64,000 nucleotides of DNA from Gammaproteobacteria bacterium (GTDB lineage: Bacteria > Pseudomonadota > Gammaproteobacteria > SZUA-229), in the NCBI GenBank assembly GCA_029881795.1, contig JAOULX010000003.1:235589-299588 (forward strand), in the 5' to 3' direction. The stretch's first letter is position 1; the number at the start of each line of letters is the position of its first letter. Positions 26,702 through 34,948 of this stretch are shown here, piece by piece. A program made the translations under genes and the position numbers. The notes below the pieces were generated by a model. It was not told the DNA's origin and did not search any database. It saw only the letters and a program-made list of their open reading frames with translations.

Positions 26702-27394
26702 ATGCAGGAACAAATTAGTTATTTTTCAGCTTTTTTAGTAGGTTTTTTGGGTGTGGTTCATTGTGCCGGCATGTGCGGAGGAATTATTGGTGCGCTGACA
26801 CTTAGTCAGCTATCCGACGGTAAGCTTCGTAAAGTGTCAATTATCCTGTCGTATAACCTGGCGAGAATATGTAGTTATGCGCTAGCTGGTGGTTTAATGG
26901 CCAGTCTGGGCTGGTTTGCAACGCACTGGCTGGAAATTCATCTGGCACAGGGTTTGATGCAATTATTAGCCGGCTTGTTTATGCTGGCTTTAGGTCTTTA
27001 TCTGAGTGGTTGGTGGTTCGGACTAAACCGGCTGGAAAATCTCGGTGCTTTTGTCTGGAAAAGGCTTGAGCCATTAGGGCGGCAGTTAATGCCGGTGAAA
27101 AATTTTCGTCAGGCTTTTGTGCTGGGTCTGGTCTGGGGCTGGTTGCCATGTGGGCTGGTTTATAGCGTGCTTATCTGGAGTATGTCGGCCGGTAGCTTTT
27201 ATAAGGGCGCACTGATGATGGCTAGTTTTGGATTAGGTACACTGCCAAACTTGTTATTAATGGGTTTGTTTGCGGGCAGTTTATTAAAGTATTTTCAAAA
27301 TAATAAAATCAGACAAATCAGTGGCGTGATAATAATATTGTTTGCGGTATATATGCTTAAAGCAGCTGTTACTGTTATCAGGCATGCGCTCTGA
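26702..27394 (+). CDS. TauE/SafE-like (DsbD_2) six-helix membrane protein
   Basis: The 230-residue polytopic protein starts with HCAGMCGGIIGAL, a cysteine motif typical of the DsbD_2 group (annotated as sulfite exporter TauE/SafE or cytochrome-oxidase biogenesis). Helices are visible at about 5-30, 45-70, 75-100, 135-160, 165-190 and 200-225, with the second repeat WLPCGLVYSVLIWS holding a further Cys-Gly. It probably moves electrons or copper for cytochrome assembly; in many relatives this gene is near cco or ccoI, which are not seen here. The ATG at 26702 follows TTGCAAGCG. Confidence 0.8.
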   Translation: MQEQISYFSAFLVGFLGVVHCAGMCGGIIGALTLSQLSDGKLRKVSIILSYNLARICSYALAGGLMASLGWFATHWLEIHLAQGLMQLLAGLFMLALGLYLSGWWFGLNRLENLGAFVWKRLEPLGRQLMPVKNFRQAFVLGLVWGWLPCGLVYSVLIWSMSAGSFYKGALMMASFGLGTLPNLLLMGLFAGSLLKYFQNNKIRQISGVIIILFAVYMLKAAVTVIRHAL

Positions 27395-27481
27395 ACTTTA
27401 TTTAAAACTTGATCCTGATCATTGATTATTTTCACTGAAAGAATTATTAATTAAAGCCATAAAATACAGGGAGTAGTTGAT

Positions 27482-28108
27482 ATGAAAAAAATAATTTCAA
27501 AAGTGATTAATGCCTGCTGTTTGTTAGTTATCTTTCCTTTAGCAGCAGTTGCGGCCGATGAGTCAACGCTGGCTGTTGAGCTGCGTGATACTTACACGCG
27601 CTGGTATGAATATCCCGGTACTTATTATGAAGAAGAGTTTTCGTTAACGGGAATAAGAGCCGACTACTTTTTTGACTCGAATCCTGAAGAGGCAATCAAG
27701 TATGGTTTCACCGCTTCAGTATACCCGTCAGGCTCTTACACAAGCTGGCCTAGCGGCAGCGCCAGTGCGTTTGCGGCGCGTGCAGGGTTTTTGGGGCAGG
27801 CGCGTTTTGCAGTAAACTCGACAATGCGTTTTGTTTTGCAGGCTGAGGTCAGTTACCTGCTGATTCTTGGCTCTGCAGATTCCGGCAGTCACAGCGAGGA
27901 CTTTGGTGTTTATCTGCCTTCAGTCAGTGCCGGTGGCGGGCTGGTATTTAATAATGTTGGTATTATGGGGGCGTCGTCACTCAGTTTGATGTATATGCTA
28001 GGCATGGTACAGCTCGGAGTGGATACTGATAATTATGTTAGCGGTTCACCAGTGACCGAAGACTGGTCAGATAGTGCGATTTCAGTGGTTTTGAATTACG
28101 GCTTTTAA
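27482..28108 (+). CDS. hypothetical exported beta-barrel-like protein
   Basis: I do not recognise a named family. The 208-residue protein has a signal peptide (residues 1 to about 24, ending AVAAD), then beta-rich sequence with alternating aromatic residues and repeated glycines (SVSAGGGLVFNNVG, SAISVVLNYGF) and ends in an aromatic residue, all consistent with a small outer-membrane barrel of the OmpA-membrane-domain size. It has a clean ribosome site (GGGAG) and no clear operon partner. The short-repeat region between 28120 and 28285 follows it. Confidence 0.7.
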   Translation: MKKIISKVINACCLLVIFPLAAVAADESTLAVELRDTYTRWYEYPGTYYEEEFSLTGIRADYFFDSNPEEAIKYGFTASVYPSGSYTSWPSGSASAFAARAGFLGQARFAVNSTMRFVLQAEVSYLLILGSADSGSHSEDFGVYLPSVSAGGGLVFNNVGIMGASSLSLMYMLGMVQLGVDTDNYVSGSPVTEDWSDSAISVVLNYGF

Positions 28109-28119
28109 GTTTATAAAAA

Positions 28120-28129
28120 GTGGGCAGTG
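28120..28129. repeat. single inverted copy of the CCCACTG repeat
   Basis: GTGGGCAGTG here is the reverse complement of the repeat at 28223-28285 and lies about 95 bp before it, so the array can fold back on this copy. Confidence 0.6.
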
Positions 28130-28222
28130 ATGTAGGTTAGTTTGCAGTTATCAGTTTGCAGCAAAAAATAAAAGACACAAACATTTAGTTGGCAGCGGAT
28201 TTTCAAAAATTAGAATTTTTTG

Positions 28223-28285
28223 CCCACTGCCCACTGCCCACTGCCCACTGCCCACTGCCCACTGCCCACTGCCCACTGCCCACTG
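28223..28285. repeat. 9 x 7-bp tandem repeat CCCACTG
   Basis: Nine perfect head-to-tail copies of CCCACTG lie a few bases after the end of the metW reading frame on the minus strand (stop near 28290). The tract is GC-rich within an AT-rich gap and is a likely length-variable minisatellite. An inverted copy at 28120-28129 can pair with it. It may be part of the 3' untranslated region of the metX-metW transcript. Confidence 0.9.
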
Positions 28286-28289
28286 CTCC

Positions 28290-28894
28290 TTATTTCTTAG
28301 TGATGTGATAGATAGCAATTTCACCAAACAGGTTAGGGAAGGCTTTTAGTAACCAATTGCCGTGTTTGTGGCGGCTGTCTACAACGCGGCGTTTGATGAT
28401 GCGGATCGAACGCTCGACACACAGGTTTTCAAAATCATTCAAAGTGCAGAGGTGAATATTGGGGGTGTTATACCAGTAGTGAGGCAGGCTTTTAGTGACC
28501 GGCATGTGTCCGCCCAGACCAAGTTGTAAACGGTTTGACCAGTAACCCATATTGGGGAAGGTAATAATGGCATCACTGCTGACCCGCAAAATTTCATCCA
28601 GTAATTCCTCGGGGTGTTTATCGCCTGCAAGGCTTGTGTCATGACGACATAATCAAACGAGTCGGCATCAAAAAAATTGTTAATGCCTTCATCTAAATCG
28701 GTCTGAATGACATTGATATCCGATTCTATGCATTTGACGATATCGGTATGCTCTATTTCAATGCCATAACCGCTGACATTAATCGTGTCTCGTAAATGCC
28801 TCAACAACGTGCCATCACCGCAGCCTAAATCAAGAATGCGGGACTGTGGTTGAATCCATTCGCTGATAAGCGCAAGGTCAGCACGTAAATTCAT
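28290..28894 (-). pseudogene. metW: metW, interrupted by a one-base frameshift
   Basis: The region encodes a full-length MetW (methionine biosynthesis methyltransferase-like protein, about 200 residues) but in two frames. From 28894 the first frame gives [14 protein letters not shown] and the SAM motif ILDLGCGDGTLLRHL, and follows MetW to VVMTQALQAINTP. At the C run (GGGG on the plus strand, 28611-28614) the frame shifts and the rest (ILRVSSDAIITFPNMGYWSNR to the end) is read in another frame to 28290. One extra base would restore one protein. It may be a real lesion or an error in a homopolymer. The start overlaps the metX stop (ATGA), so they are coupled. Confidence 0.85.
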
Positions 28895-30060
28895 CAGGCA
28901 TCCCCTTTGTGGACAGGTTCAAGACTGCGGGCAATTTTATTCATGTAGGCACCAAAAGCAGAAAGGTATTCAGGAATAGGAATTAAAAATGCATCATGGC
29001 CTTGATGAGCAGTTATTTCGACATAGCTAACATCCTGATTAGCAGCAACCAGAGCCTGAGTCAGTTCCTGTGATCGTTCCGGTGCAAAGCGCCAGTCACT
29101 GGTAAAAGAGATTACCAGAAATTTTGCCCGGGCCTGTTTAAGCGCACTGACTAGATTATGTTCATAGTCGCTGGCTGGATCGAAATAGTCGAGCGCTTTG
29201 GTCATCAATAAATAAGTGTTGGCGTCAAAGCGGTCAACGAAAGACCTGCCCTGATAGCGTAAATAGGATTCCACCTGAAAGTCGACATCAAAGCCAAAGT
29301 TGAGTTTACCTTCGCGCAATTCTCGGCCAAATTTTTCACGCATGGCATCATCGGAAAGGTAAGTGATATGACCAAGCATACGGGCCAGCATAACGCCGCC
29401 GGTAGGCTTGGTGTTTTTGTCCAGGTAATGACCTTGATGAAATTCAGGATCAGCCATAATGGCCTGACGAGCGACTTCATTAAAAGCTATGTTTTGTGCC
29501 GACAGTTTTGCCGCTGCGGCAATGACAATGGCGTGATCAATTAAGTCTGGAAAATCGATAGACCATTGCAGTACCTGCATGCCGCCGAGGCTGCCGCCGA
29601 TAACAGCGCTCCATTTCGGAATGTTGAGTTTGAGCATCAGACGCTGCTGGCTGCGAACCCAGTCTTTCACCGTGACGATCGGGAAATCGGGGCCGTAGAA
29701 CTGATCGCTGTCGGGGATTTTGGAGGCCGGCCCGGTTGAGCCTTTACAGCCGCCCAGATTATTGACGGCAACAATAAAGAATTTATTGGTATCAATAGTT
29801 TTGCCCGGACCAATCGCGCTTTCCCACCAGCCTGGTTTTTTATCTTCAAGTGAATGATAGCCGGCAGCATGGTGATCGCCTGATAAAGCATGACAGATCA
29901 GAATGGCATTGCTTTTGTCGGCATTGAGTGAACCATAGGTTTCAACAATCAGATCATATTGATTCAGGGTTTTTCCGCAGTCAAGCACCAGTGGCTGATC
30001 AAAATGATGCAGTTGCGGGCTAACAATTCCTATTGAATCTTCGGCAATGGTATCGGGCAT
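28894..30060 (-). CDS. metX: homoserine O-acyltransferase MetX
   Basis: A 388-residue alpha/beta hydrolase that acylates homoserine, the first step from homoserine to methionine. It carries [17 protein letters not shown], the cofactor-side [12 protein letters not shown], and the nucleophile motif [12 protein letters not shown], and later [12 protein letters not shown] and the final His region QGHDAFLI. Whether it uses acetyl- or succinyl-CoA cannot be read safely from the sequence; the gammaproteobacterial MetX-MetW pairs are often succinyltransferases. It heads the metX-metW pair and follows yggU by about 40 bp on the same strand. Confidence 0.95.
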   Translation of the reverse strand: MPDTIAEDSIGIVSPQLHHFDQPLVLDCGKTLNQYDLIVETYGSLNADKSNAILICHALSGDHHAAGYHSLEDKKPGWWESAIGPGKTIDTNKFFIVAVNNLGGCKGSTGPASKIPDSDQFYGPDFPIVTVKDWVRSQQRLMLKLNIPKWSAVIGGSLGGMQVLQWSIDFPDLIDHAIVIAAAAKLSAQNIAFNEVARQAIMADPEFHQGHYLDKNTKPTGGVMLARMLGHITYLSDDAMREKFGRELREGKLNFGFDVDFQVESYLRYQGRSFVDRFDANTYLLMTKALDYFDPASDYEHNLVSALKQARAKFLVISFTSDWRFAPERSQELTQALVAANQDVSYVEITAHQGHDAFLIPIPEYLSAFGAYMNKIARSLEPVHKGDA

Positions 30061-30101
30061 CAGGTTTTAACTATTAATAAGTAGGATAGTCATAAAGTTT
30101 A

Positions 30102-30380
30102 TCAGTGTTGCTGGCTGGTTTCAGCTTTTATCATTGGCGGCAGTTGTGCCGGAGACTGAATTTTGAGTTTTTTATAGCGACTGCTATTGCCACTTAACAG
30201 AGTAATTTGTGACTTTGTGACGCTGAATAATTGACTTAAGTAAGCGATTAAATAGCGATTGGCTTTACCATCTACCGGCGCTGCGCTGATGCGTATTTTT
30301 AGTGCGGCACCGGTTAATGGGTGCTGAATAATCTCAGCCAGAGCATCTTTCGAGGCACCGGGCTGGATCTGCACAGACAA
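30102..30380 (-). CDS. yggU: DUF167/YggU family protein
   Basis: A small basic protein of the YggU family with the expected core: SVQIQPGASKDALAEI, LKIRISAAPVDGKANRYLIAYL, FSVTKSQITLLSGNSSRYKKLKI. Function is unknown in the family. The start is uncertain. The only ordinary start codon is a TTG at 30380, but the family homology begins earlier, with FYHWQGDNLILS in the same frame, and this frame runs back to the yggT stop (30447-30449) with no ATG, GTG or TTG. Translation may start at a rare codon such as ATC, be a readthrough of the yggT stop, or use the internal TTG. Operon neighbours are yggT upstream and metX downstream. Confidence 0.75.
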   Translation of the reverse strand: MSVQIQPGASKDALAEIIQHPLTGAALKIRISAAPVDGKANRYLIAYLSQLFSVTKSQITLLSGNSSRYKKLKIQSPAQLPPMIKAETSQQH

Positions 30381-30446
30381 AATCAGATTATCGCCCTGCC
30401 AGTGATAAAAGTCTTTTTTGATAGCCTGAACTCTTGCGCGCGACGA

Positions 30447-31010
30447 TTATCTCAAAAGTGCATGAAGTAACGGGTTAATCAGCATTTCAAGAACTTTCAG
30501 CCCAATCATCGCAAATACCGGTGAAATATCCATGCCGCCCAGCGGCGGGATAAATTTCTGTACCGGGCGCAGTACCGGTGAGGTGACGCTGGCAAGTACA
30601 GAACTGATTGGATTGAAGTTACCCGGATTGATCCAGCTGATCAGTGCCTGCACCAGTATCGCATAAAAGAACAAATCAATAATCAGTGAGACCAGATCGG
30701 TGATGGCCAGAACGCTAACGCTGAGCGCGGTTATTGGAAAATCGCCCAGGCTCTGAATAATAAACTGTGATAAAGCCAGAACCAGATAACAGACCAGTAG
30801 GCTGGCCAGGTCCATGCCGTGGTAGCCGGGAATCACTCGCCTTGCAGGGCTGACCACCGGCGCGGTAATTTTAACCACGAATTGTGATAGTGGATTATAA
30901 AAATCAGCTTTTACCCATTGCAATACAAAACGTAGAATCAGTGCAAACGCATACAGATGAAACAGTGTCGCAATCAGAAAAATTAAAGGGTTAGTGGCGT
31001 AATTATTCAT
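30447..31010 (-). CDS. yggT: YggT family integral membrane protein
   Basis: A 187-residue membrane protein with two tandem YGGT domains: FALILRFVLQWVKADFYNPLSQFVVKITAP and LVQALISWINPGNFNPISSVLASVTSPVLRPVQKFIPP. The family is implicated in osmotic or ion balance and in division or cell shape, without a settled activity. Its start overlaps the proC stop by 4 bp, and the downstream yggU starts in the same reading frame just after its TAA. The order proC-yggT-yggU is conserved in gammaproteobacteria. Confidence 0.93.
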   Translation of the reverse strand: MNNYATNPLIFLIATLFHLYAFALILRFVLQWVKADFYNPLSQFVVKITAPVVSPARRVIPGYHGMDLASLLVCYLVLALSQFIIQSLGDFPITALSVSVLAITDLVSLIIDLFFYAILVQALISWINPGNFNPISSVLASVTSPVLRPVQKFIPPLGGMDISPVFAMIGLKVLEMLINPLLHALLR

Positions 31011-31834
31011 TCATCTTTTCCCAAAATGTCGGCCAGTTCGATGGCTTTGTCATTCGCAGCTTGCATGGCTTGCATCACAATGTCCTGCAGCCGGTGTTGT
31101 TCAAATATTTTTATAGCCTGTTCGGTGGTGCCGCCCTTTGAGGTGACCCGAGCTCTTAATGTGGCGGCGTCTTCATCAGACTCAAGTGCCATTCGGGCTG
31201 CGCCTAATGCGGTGTGCAGGCTCAGTGTGCGTGCCTGCTGCTGGTCGAGGCCGAGTTGTTCTGCCGCTTTTTGCATCGCTTCCATAAACAGAAAATAGTA
31301 AGCCGGGCCAGAGCCGGACACCGCTGTTACAGCATCCAGCTGAGTTTCATGCTCGACCCAGACATTAACCCCGGCGGTTGCTAAAATTTGATCTGCCTGT
31401 TGTTTTTGTTGAGCGCTGACATGGCTGTTTGCATAAAGTCCGGTTGCTCCCTGATTTAACAGCGAGGGTGTATTGGGCATGCAGCGCACCAGACTGATGT
31501 TATCGCCGAGCCAACGGCTGATGTCTTTGCTGAGTAAGCCGGCAGCGATAGAAATGAACAGCGGTTGGCTGAGCTGCGCGCTGTCGGCGAGGTCTTTACA
31601 AACCTGCTGCATAACCTGAGGCTTGGTTGCCAGTACGATAATATCGGCAGCTGCAATGGCTTGCTGATTGTCGGTATAAGCGGTGATGCCATACTGCTGC
31701 TGTAGCTGCTCGGCTTTGGCTTGATCCGGTTCGGCTACGTGAATATCACTGGCCGGATACTGATTGTTGAGCAGTCCGGCGATCAGGCTGCTGGCCATAT
31801 TGCCGCCACCGATAAATGTAATTTTCTGACTCAT
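31007..31834 (-). CDS. proC: pyrroline-5-carboxylate reductase
   Basis: A 275-residue enzyme for the last step of proline synthesis, reducing P5C with NAD(P)H. Motifs seen are ITFIGGGNMASSLIAG (Rossmann loop), VLATKPQV, VRCMPNTPSLLNQGATGLY, AVSGSGPAYYFLFMEAM and ARVTSKGGTTEQAIKIFE. It lies 37 bp after yggS and overlaps yggT by 4 bp, forming the yggS-proC-yggT operon. Confidence 0.95.
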   Translation of the reverse strand: MSQKITFIGGGNMASSLIAGLLNNQYPASDIHVAEPDQAKAEQLQQQYGITAYTDNQQAIAAADIIVLATKPQVMQQVCKDLADSAQLSQPLFISIAAGLLSKDISRWLGDNISLVRCMPNTPSLLNQGATGLYANSHVSAQQKQQADQILATAGVNVWVEHETQLDAVTAVSGSGPAYYFLFMEAMQKAAEQLGLDQQQARTLSLHTALGAARMALESDEDAATLRARVTSKGGTTEQAIKIFEQHRLQDIVMQAMQAANDKAIELADILGKDE

Positions 31835-31871
31835 GAGTAGTTGTCTTTAATGAAGTTCGGGCTATTTTAAC

Positions 31872-32564
31872 TTATTTTTTCTGGCGGTCGCCAAAAATTG
31901 CAGTGCCAACCCTGATCATGGTCGCACCTTCGGCTATCGCTATCTCCATATCGCCACTCATGCCCATCGATAAGGTGTCGAGCGGCAGACCAATTTGCTT
32001 GAGCTGAAGCAAGCAGTCGTGGAGTTGTTTAAAATACTGGTGTTGCAGCGCACTGTCGCTGGTATTTAAAGGGATGGCCATCAGACCGCGTAGCCTGATA
32101 TTGTTTAAGCCGGCTATCTGACTGGCGAGTGCTGGCACATCGGTCAGGGCGACACCTGATTTGCTTGGCTCCTGGCTGACATTAACCTGCAGGCAGATGT
32201 TTAACGGCGCTTGATCCTGGTTTCGCTGAGCTGACAAGCGTTGCGCCAGTTTAAGCCGGTCGACACTGTGGACCCAGTCAAAATGTTGTGCGATCAGCTT
32301 AGTTTTGTTGGATTGAATACTGCCAATGAAATGCCATTTAATCGCTGTCAGGTGCGCCAGTTTGGTGATTTTATCGACCGCTTCCTGCAAGTAGTTTTCA
32401 CCAAATTCCATTTGCCCTGCCAGATATGCCTGCTCTACCGCCTCGGCTGGCTGAGTTTTACTGACCGCAATTAAGCGAACGGTGTCAGCTTCGCGCCGGG
32501 CTTGTTGGGCGGCAAGTAGTAGACGCTGTTTTACTTTAAGCAGATTTTTTTCCGGCAAATTCAT
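31872..32564 (-). CDS. yggS: YggS family pyridoxal-phosphate homeostasis protein
   Basis: A 230-residue PLP-binding protein. Family landmarks are LIAVSKTQPAEAVEQAYLAGQMEFGENYLQE (with the PLP lysine), WHFIGSIQSNKTKLIAQHFDWVHSVDRLKLA, VNVSQEPSKSG and SMGMSGDMEIAIAEGATMIRVGTAIFG. It helps regulate free PLP and amino-acid balance. It begins the yggS-proC-yggT operon and is divergent from pilT, the pairing seen in Pseudomonas. About 105 bp separate the start codons. Confidence 0.94.
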   Translation of the reverse strand: MNLPEKNLLKVKQRLLLAAQQARREADTVRLIAVSKTQPAEAVEQAYLAGQMEFGENYLQEAVDKITKLAHLTAIKWHFIGSIQSNKTKLIAQHFDWVHSVDRLKLAQRLSAQRNQDQAPLNICLQVNVSQEPSKSGVALTDVPALASQIAGLNNIRLRGLMAIPLNTSDSALQHQYFKQLHDCLLQLKQIGLPLDTLSMGMSGDMEIAIAEGATMIRVGTAIFGDRQKK

Positions 32565-32669
32565 TGATAAGTCTGTCCGCGGCTGGTCAATTTATTAGAT
32601 ATAAGGCATTATTTTAACTATAAGAATAGTCATACGCATTATATAACCGATTGTTTTCAGGGGAATTGA

Positions 32670-33704
32670 ATGGATATTGCACAATTACTGGCTTTTAGCG
32701 TAAAAAACGGCGCTTCAGATTTACACTTATCAGCCGGTTTGCCGCCTATGATCCGGGTGGATGGGGATGTGAGACGAATTAATGTTGATGCGATGAATCA
32801 TGAGGCGGTACATGGCATGGTTTACGACATTATGAATGATAAACAGCGTAAATCATTTGAAGAATTTTTTGAATGTGACTTTTCATTCGAGATACCGGGT
32901 CTGGCCCGTTTTCGTGTTAACGCGTTTAATCACAATCGCGGTGCCGGTGCAGTGTTTCGTACCATACCTTCGAAAATCCTGACGCTTGAAGAACTCAACT
33001 GCCCTAAAATTTTTGAAGACATCGCCAACACCCCGCGTGGTATTGTACTGGTGACCGGGCCGACCGGTTCGGGTAAGTCGACCACGCTGGCGGCAATGGT
33101 AAATTACGTGAATGAAAATCATTATGGCCATATTCTGACGATCGAAGACCCGATAGAGTTTGTTCACGAATCAAAGAAAAGTCTGATCAATCAGCGAGAA
33201 GTGCACCGTGATACACTGGGTTTTAGTGAAGCCCTGCGTTCGGCCTTGCGTGAAGATCCGGATGTTATCCTGGTCGGTGAGATGCGTGATCTGGAAACCA
33301 TCCGGCTAGCACTTTCAGCAGCAGAAACGGGACATCTGGTATTCGGAACCCTGCACACCAGTTCGGCTGCCAAAACCGTTGACCGTATTGTCGATGTGTT
33401 TCCGGCGGCGGAGAAAGACATGGTGCGAGCTATGATGTCGGAGTCGTTGCGTGCTGTTATTTCACAAACGCTACTGAAACGAATCGGCGGAGGCCGGGTC
33501 GCGGCTCATGAAATCATGATTGGTACAGCAGCGATTCGTAACCTGATACGTGAAAATAAAATTGCGCAAATGTTTTCGGCGATACAGACCGGTGGTTCAG
33601 TTGGTATGCAAACGCTGGATAAATGCCTGCAGGATTTATTATCCAGTGGTGTGATTAGCAAAGAAGAAGCAATGAAAAAAGCTGCCAATAAAGATCAGAT
33701 TTAA
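32670..33704 (+). CDS. pilT: type IV pilus retraction ATPase PilT
   Basis: A 344-residue hexameric ATPase that powers pilus retraction and twitching. It has the N-terminal MDIAQLLAFSVKNGASDLHLSAGLPP, Walker A GPTGSGKST at 130-138, the Asp box TIEDPIEFVHE, Walker B VILVGEMRD and the His box TGHLVFGTLHTSSAAKT. The length fits PilT (344 in Pseudomonas). It is the first of three successive PilT/PilU genes, with the next starting 57 bp downstream, and is divergent from yggS. Confidence 0.96.
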   Translation: MDIAQLLAFSVKNGASDLHLSAGLPPMIRVDGDVRRINVDAMNHEAVHGMVYDIMNDKQRKSFEEFFECDFSFEIPGLARFRVNAFNHNRGAGAVFRTIPSKILTLEELNCPKIFEDIANTPRGIVLVTGPTGSGKSTTLAAMVNYVNENHYGHILTIEDPIEFVHESKKSLINQREVHRDTLGFSEALRSALREDPDVILVGEMRDLETIRLALSAAETGHLVFGTLHTSSAAKTVDRIVDVFPAAEKDMVRAMMSESLRAVISQTLLKRIGGGRVAAHEIMIGTAAIRNLIRENKIAQMFSAIQTGGSVGMQTLDKCLQDLLSSGVISKEEAMKKAANKDQI

Positions 33705-33761
33705 TTGAATCTGATTCTAATATCAACAGGCATACAAGTATGAACATTAAGGGTGGATTCA

Positions 33762-34925
33762 ATGGATCGTGATAAGGCGATACGCTATATGCATGAGTTA
33801 TTGCATAAGCTGGTGCAAAAGGGAGGCTCAGATTTATTTATTACTGTCGGCGCTTCACCATCAATGAAGATAGACGGCAAGATGACGCCTTTATCGGCGC
33901 AGACATTAAGTCCGTCGCACACTCAGGTGCTGGTACGTTCAATTATGAATGACCGTCAGCTGGCAGAGTTTGATGAGCATCAGGAAGTCAACTTTGCAAT
34001 CAGCCTGCCCGGCGTTTCACGATTCAGGGTTAATGCATTTACACAGCGCGGCTCAACCGGTCTGGTGATCCGCGTTATCCAGTCGACTATTCCTCATTTC
34101 GCAGATCTTTTATTGCCAGATGTTTTAAAAGAAGTGGCGATGACGAAACGCGGTCTGGTGATTTTTGTCGGCTCAACCGGTTCCGGTAAATCGACTTCGC
34201 TGGCTGCAATGATTGGCTACCGGAATCAAAAAAGCTTTGGCCATATCATCACCATTGAAGACCCTATTGAATTTGTGCATCAGCATAATAATTGCATAGT
34301 CACTCAGCGTGAGGTCGGAGTTGATACAGAAAGCTATGAAATAGCGCTGAAAAATACCCTGCGTCAGGCTCCCGATGTGATTCTTATCGGTGAGGTGCGC
34401 GATCGTGAAACCATGGAGTATGCCATTCAGTTTGCAGAAACAGGACATCTCTGTCTGACCACGCTGCATTCTAATAATACCAATCAGGCGATTGACAGAA
34501 TCGTTAATTTTTTCCCTGAAGAAAGGCGGCAACAGTTATTAATGGATTTGTCGCTTAATCTCAGAGGTATGATTTCGCAGCGTCTGATTGGACGCAAAGA
34601 CGGCAAAGGAAGAGTGCCGGCAGTTGAAATTATGCTTAACTCGCCCTTGATGTCTGATCTGATATTTAAAGGCAAAGTACACGGCATGAAAGAGCTGATG
34701 GGTAAGTCGAATGAAGTGGGTATGCAAACATTTGATCAGGCCTTATTTAATTTGTTTGAGAAAAAATTAATCAGTTACGAAGATGCGCTCAGAAATGCGG
34801 ACTCTGTTAATGATTTAAGGCTGCGTATTAAGCTCGATAGCTCGGACGCTAAAAAATCTGATATGGCGAAAGATATTGGTGACCTGAGCATGGCCGTTGA
34901 GCCTGATGATAATAAATTAATTTAA
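33762..34925 (+). CDS. pilU: PilT-like retraction ATPase PilU
   Basis: A 387-residue PilT paralog. It has GSTGSGKST, TIEDPIEFVHQHNN, VILIGEVRDRETME and TGHLCLTTLHSNNTNQAIDRIVNFFPEERR, closely matching PilU, which helps PilT in forceful retraction. The start at the ATG of 33762 is preceded by AAGGGTGG; a GTG at 33753 is in frame and less likely. A C-terminal tail of about 30 residues (after RIKLDSSDA) is acidic and variable. It is followed by a third paralog 23 bp later. Confidence 0.93.
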   Translation: MDRDKAIRYMHELLHKLVQKGGSDLFITVGASPSMKIDGKMTPLSAQTLSPSHTQVLVRSIMNDRQLAEFDEHQEVNFAISLPGVSRFRVNAFTQRGSTGLVIRVIQSTIPHFADLLLPDVLKEVAMTKRGLVIFVGSTGSGKSTSLAAMIGYRNQKSFGHIITIEDPIEFVHQHNNCIVTQREVGVDTESYEIALKNTLRQAPDVILIGEVRDRETMEYAIQFAETGHLCLTTLHSNNTNQAIDRIVNFFPEERRQQLLMDLSLNLRGMISQRLIGRKDGKGRVPAVEIMLNSPLMSDLIFKGKVHGMKELMGKSNEVGMQTFDQALFNLFEKKLISYEDALRNADSVNDLRLRIKLDSSDAKKSDMAKDIGDLSMAVEPDDNKLI

Positions 34926-34948
34926 CAGTCTTAAGTTGTGGATAGACG

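Noticed and set aside
28223..28285. CRISPR-like array
   Set aside because: The units are only 7 bp and have no spacers; this is a simple tandem repeat.
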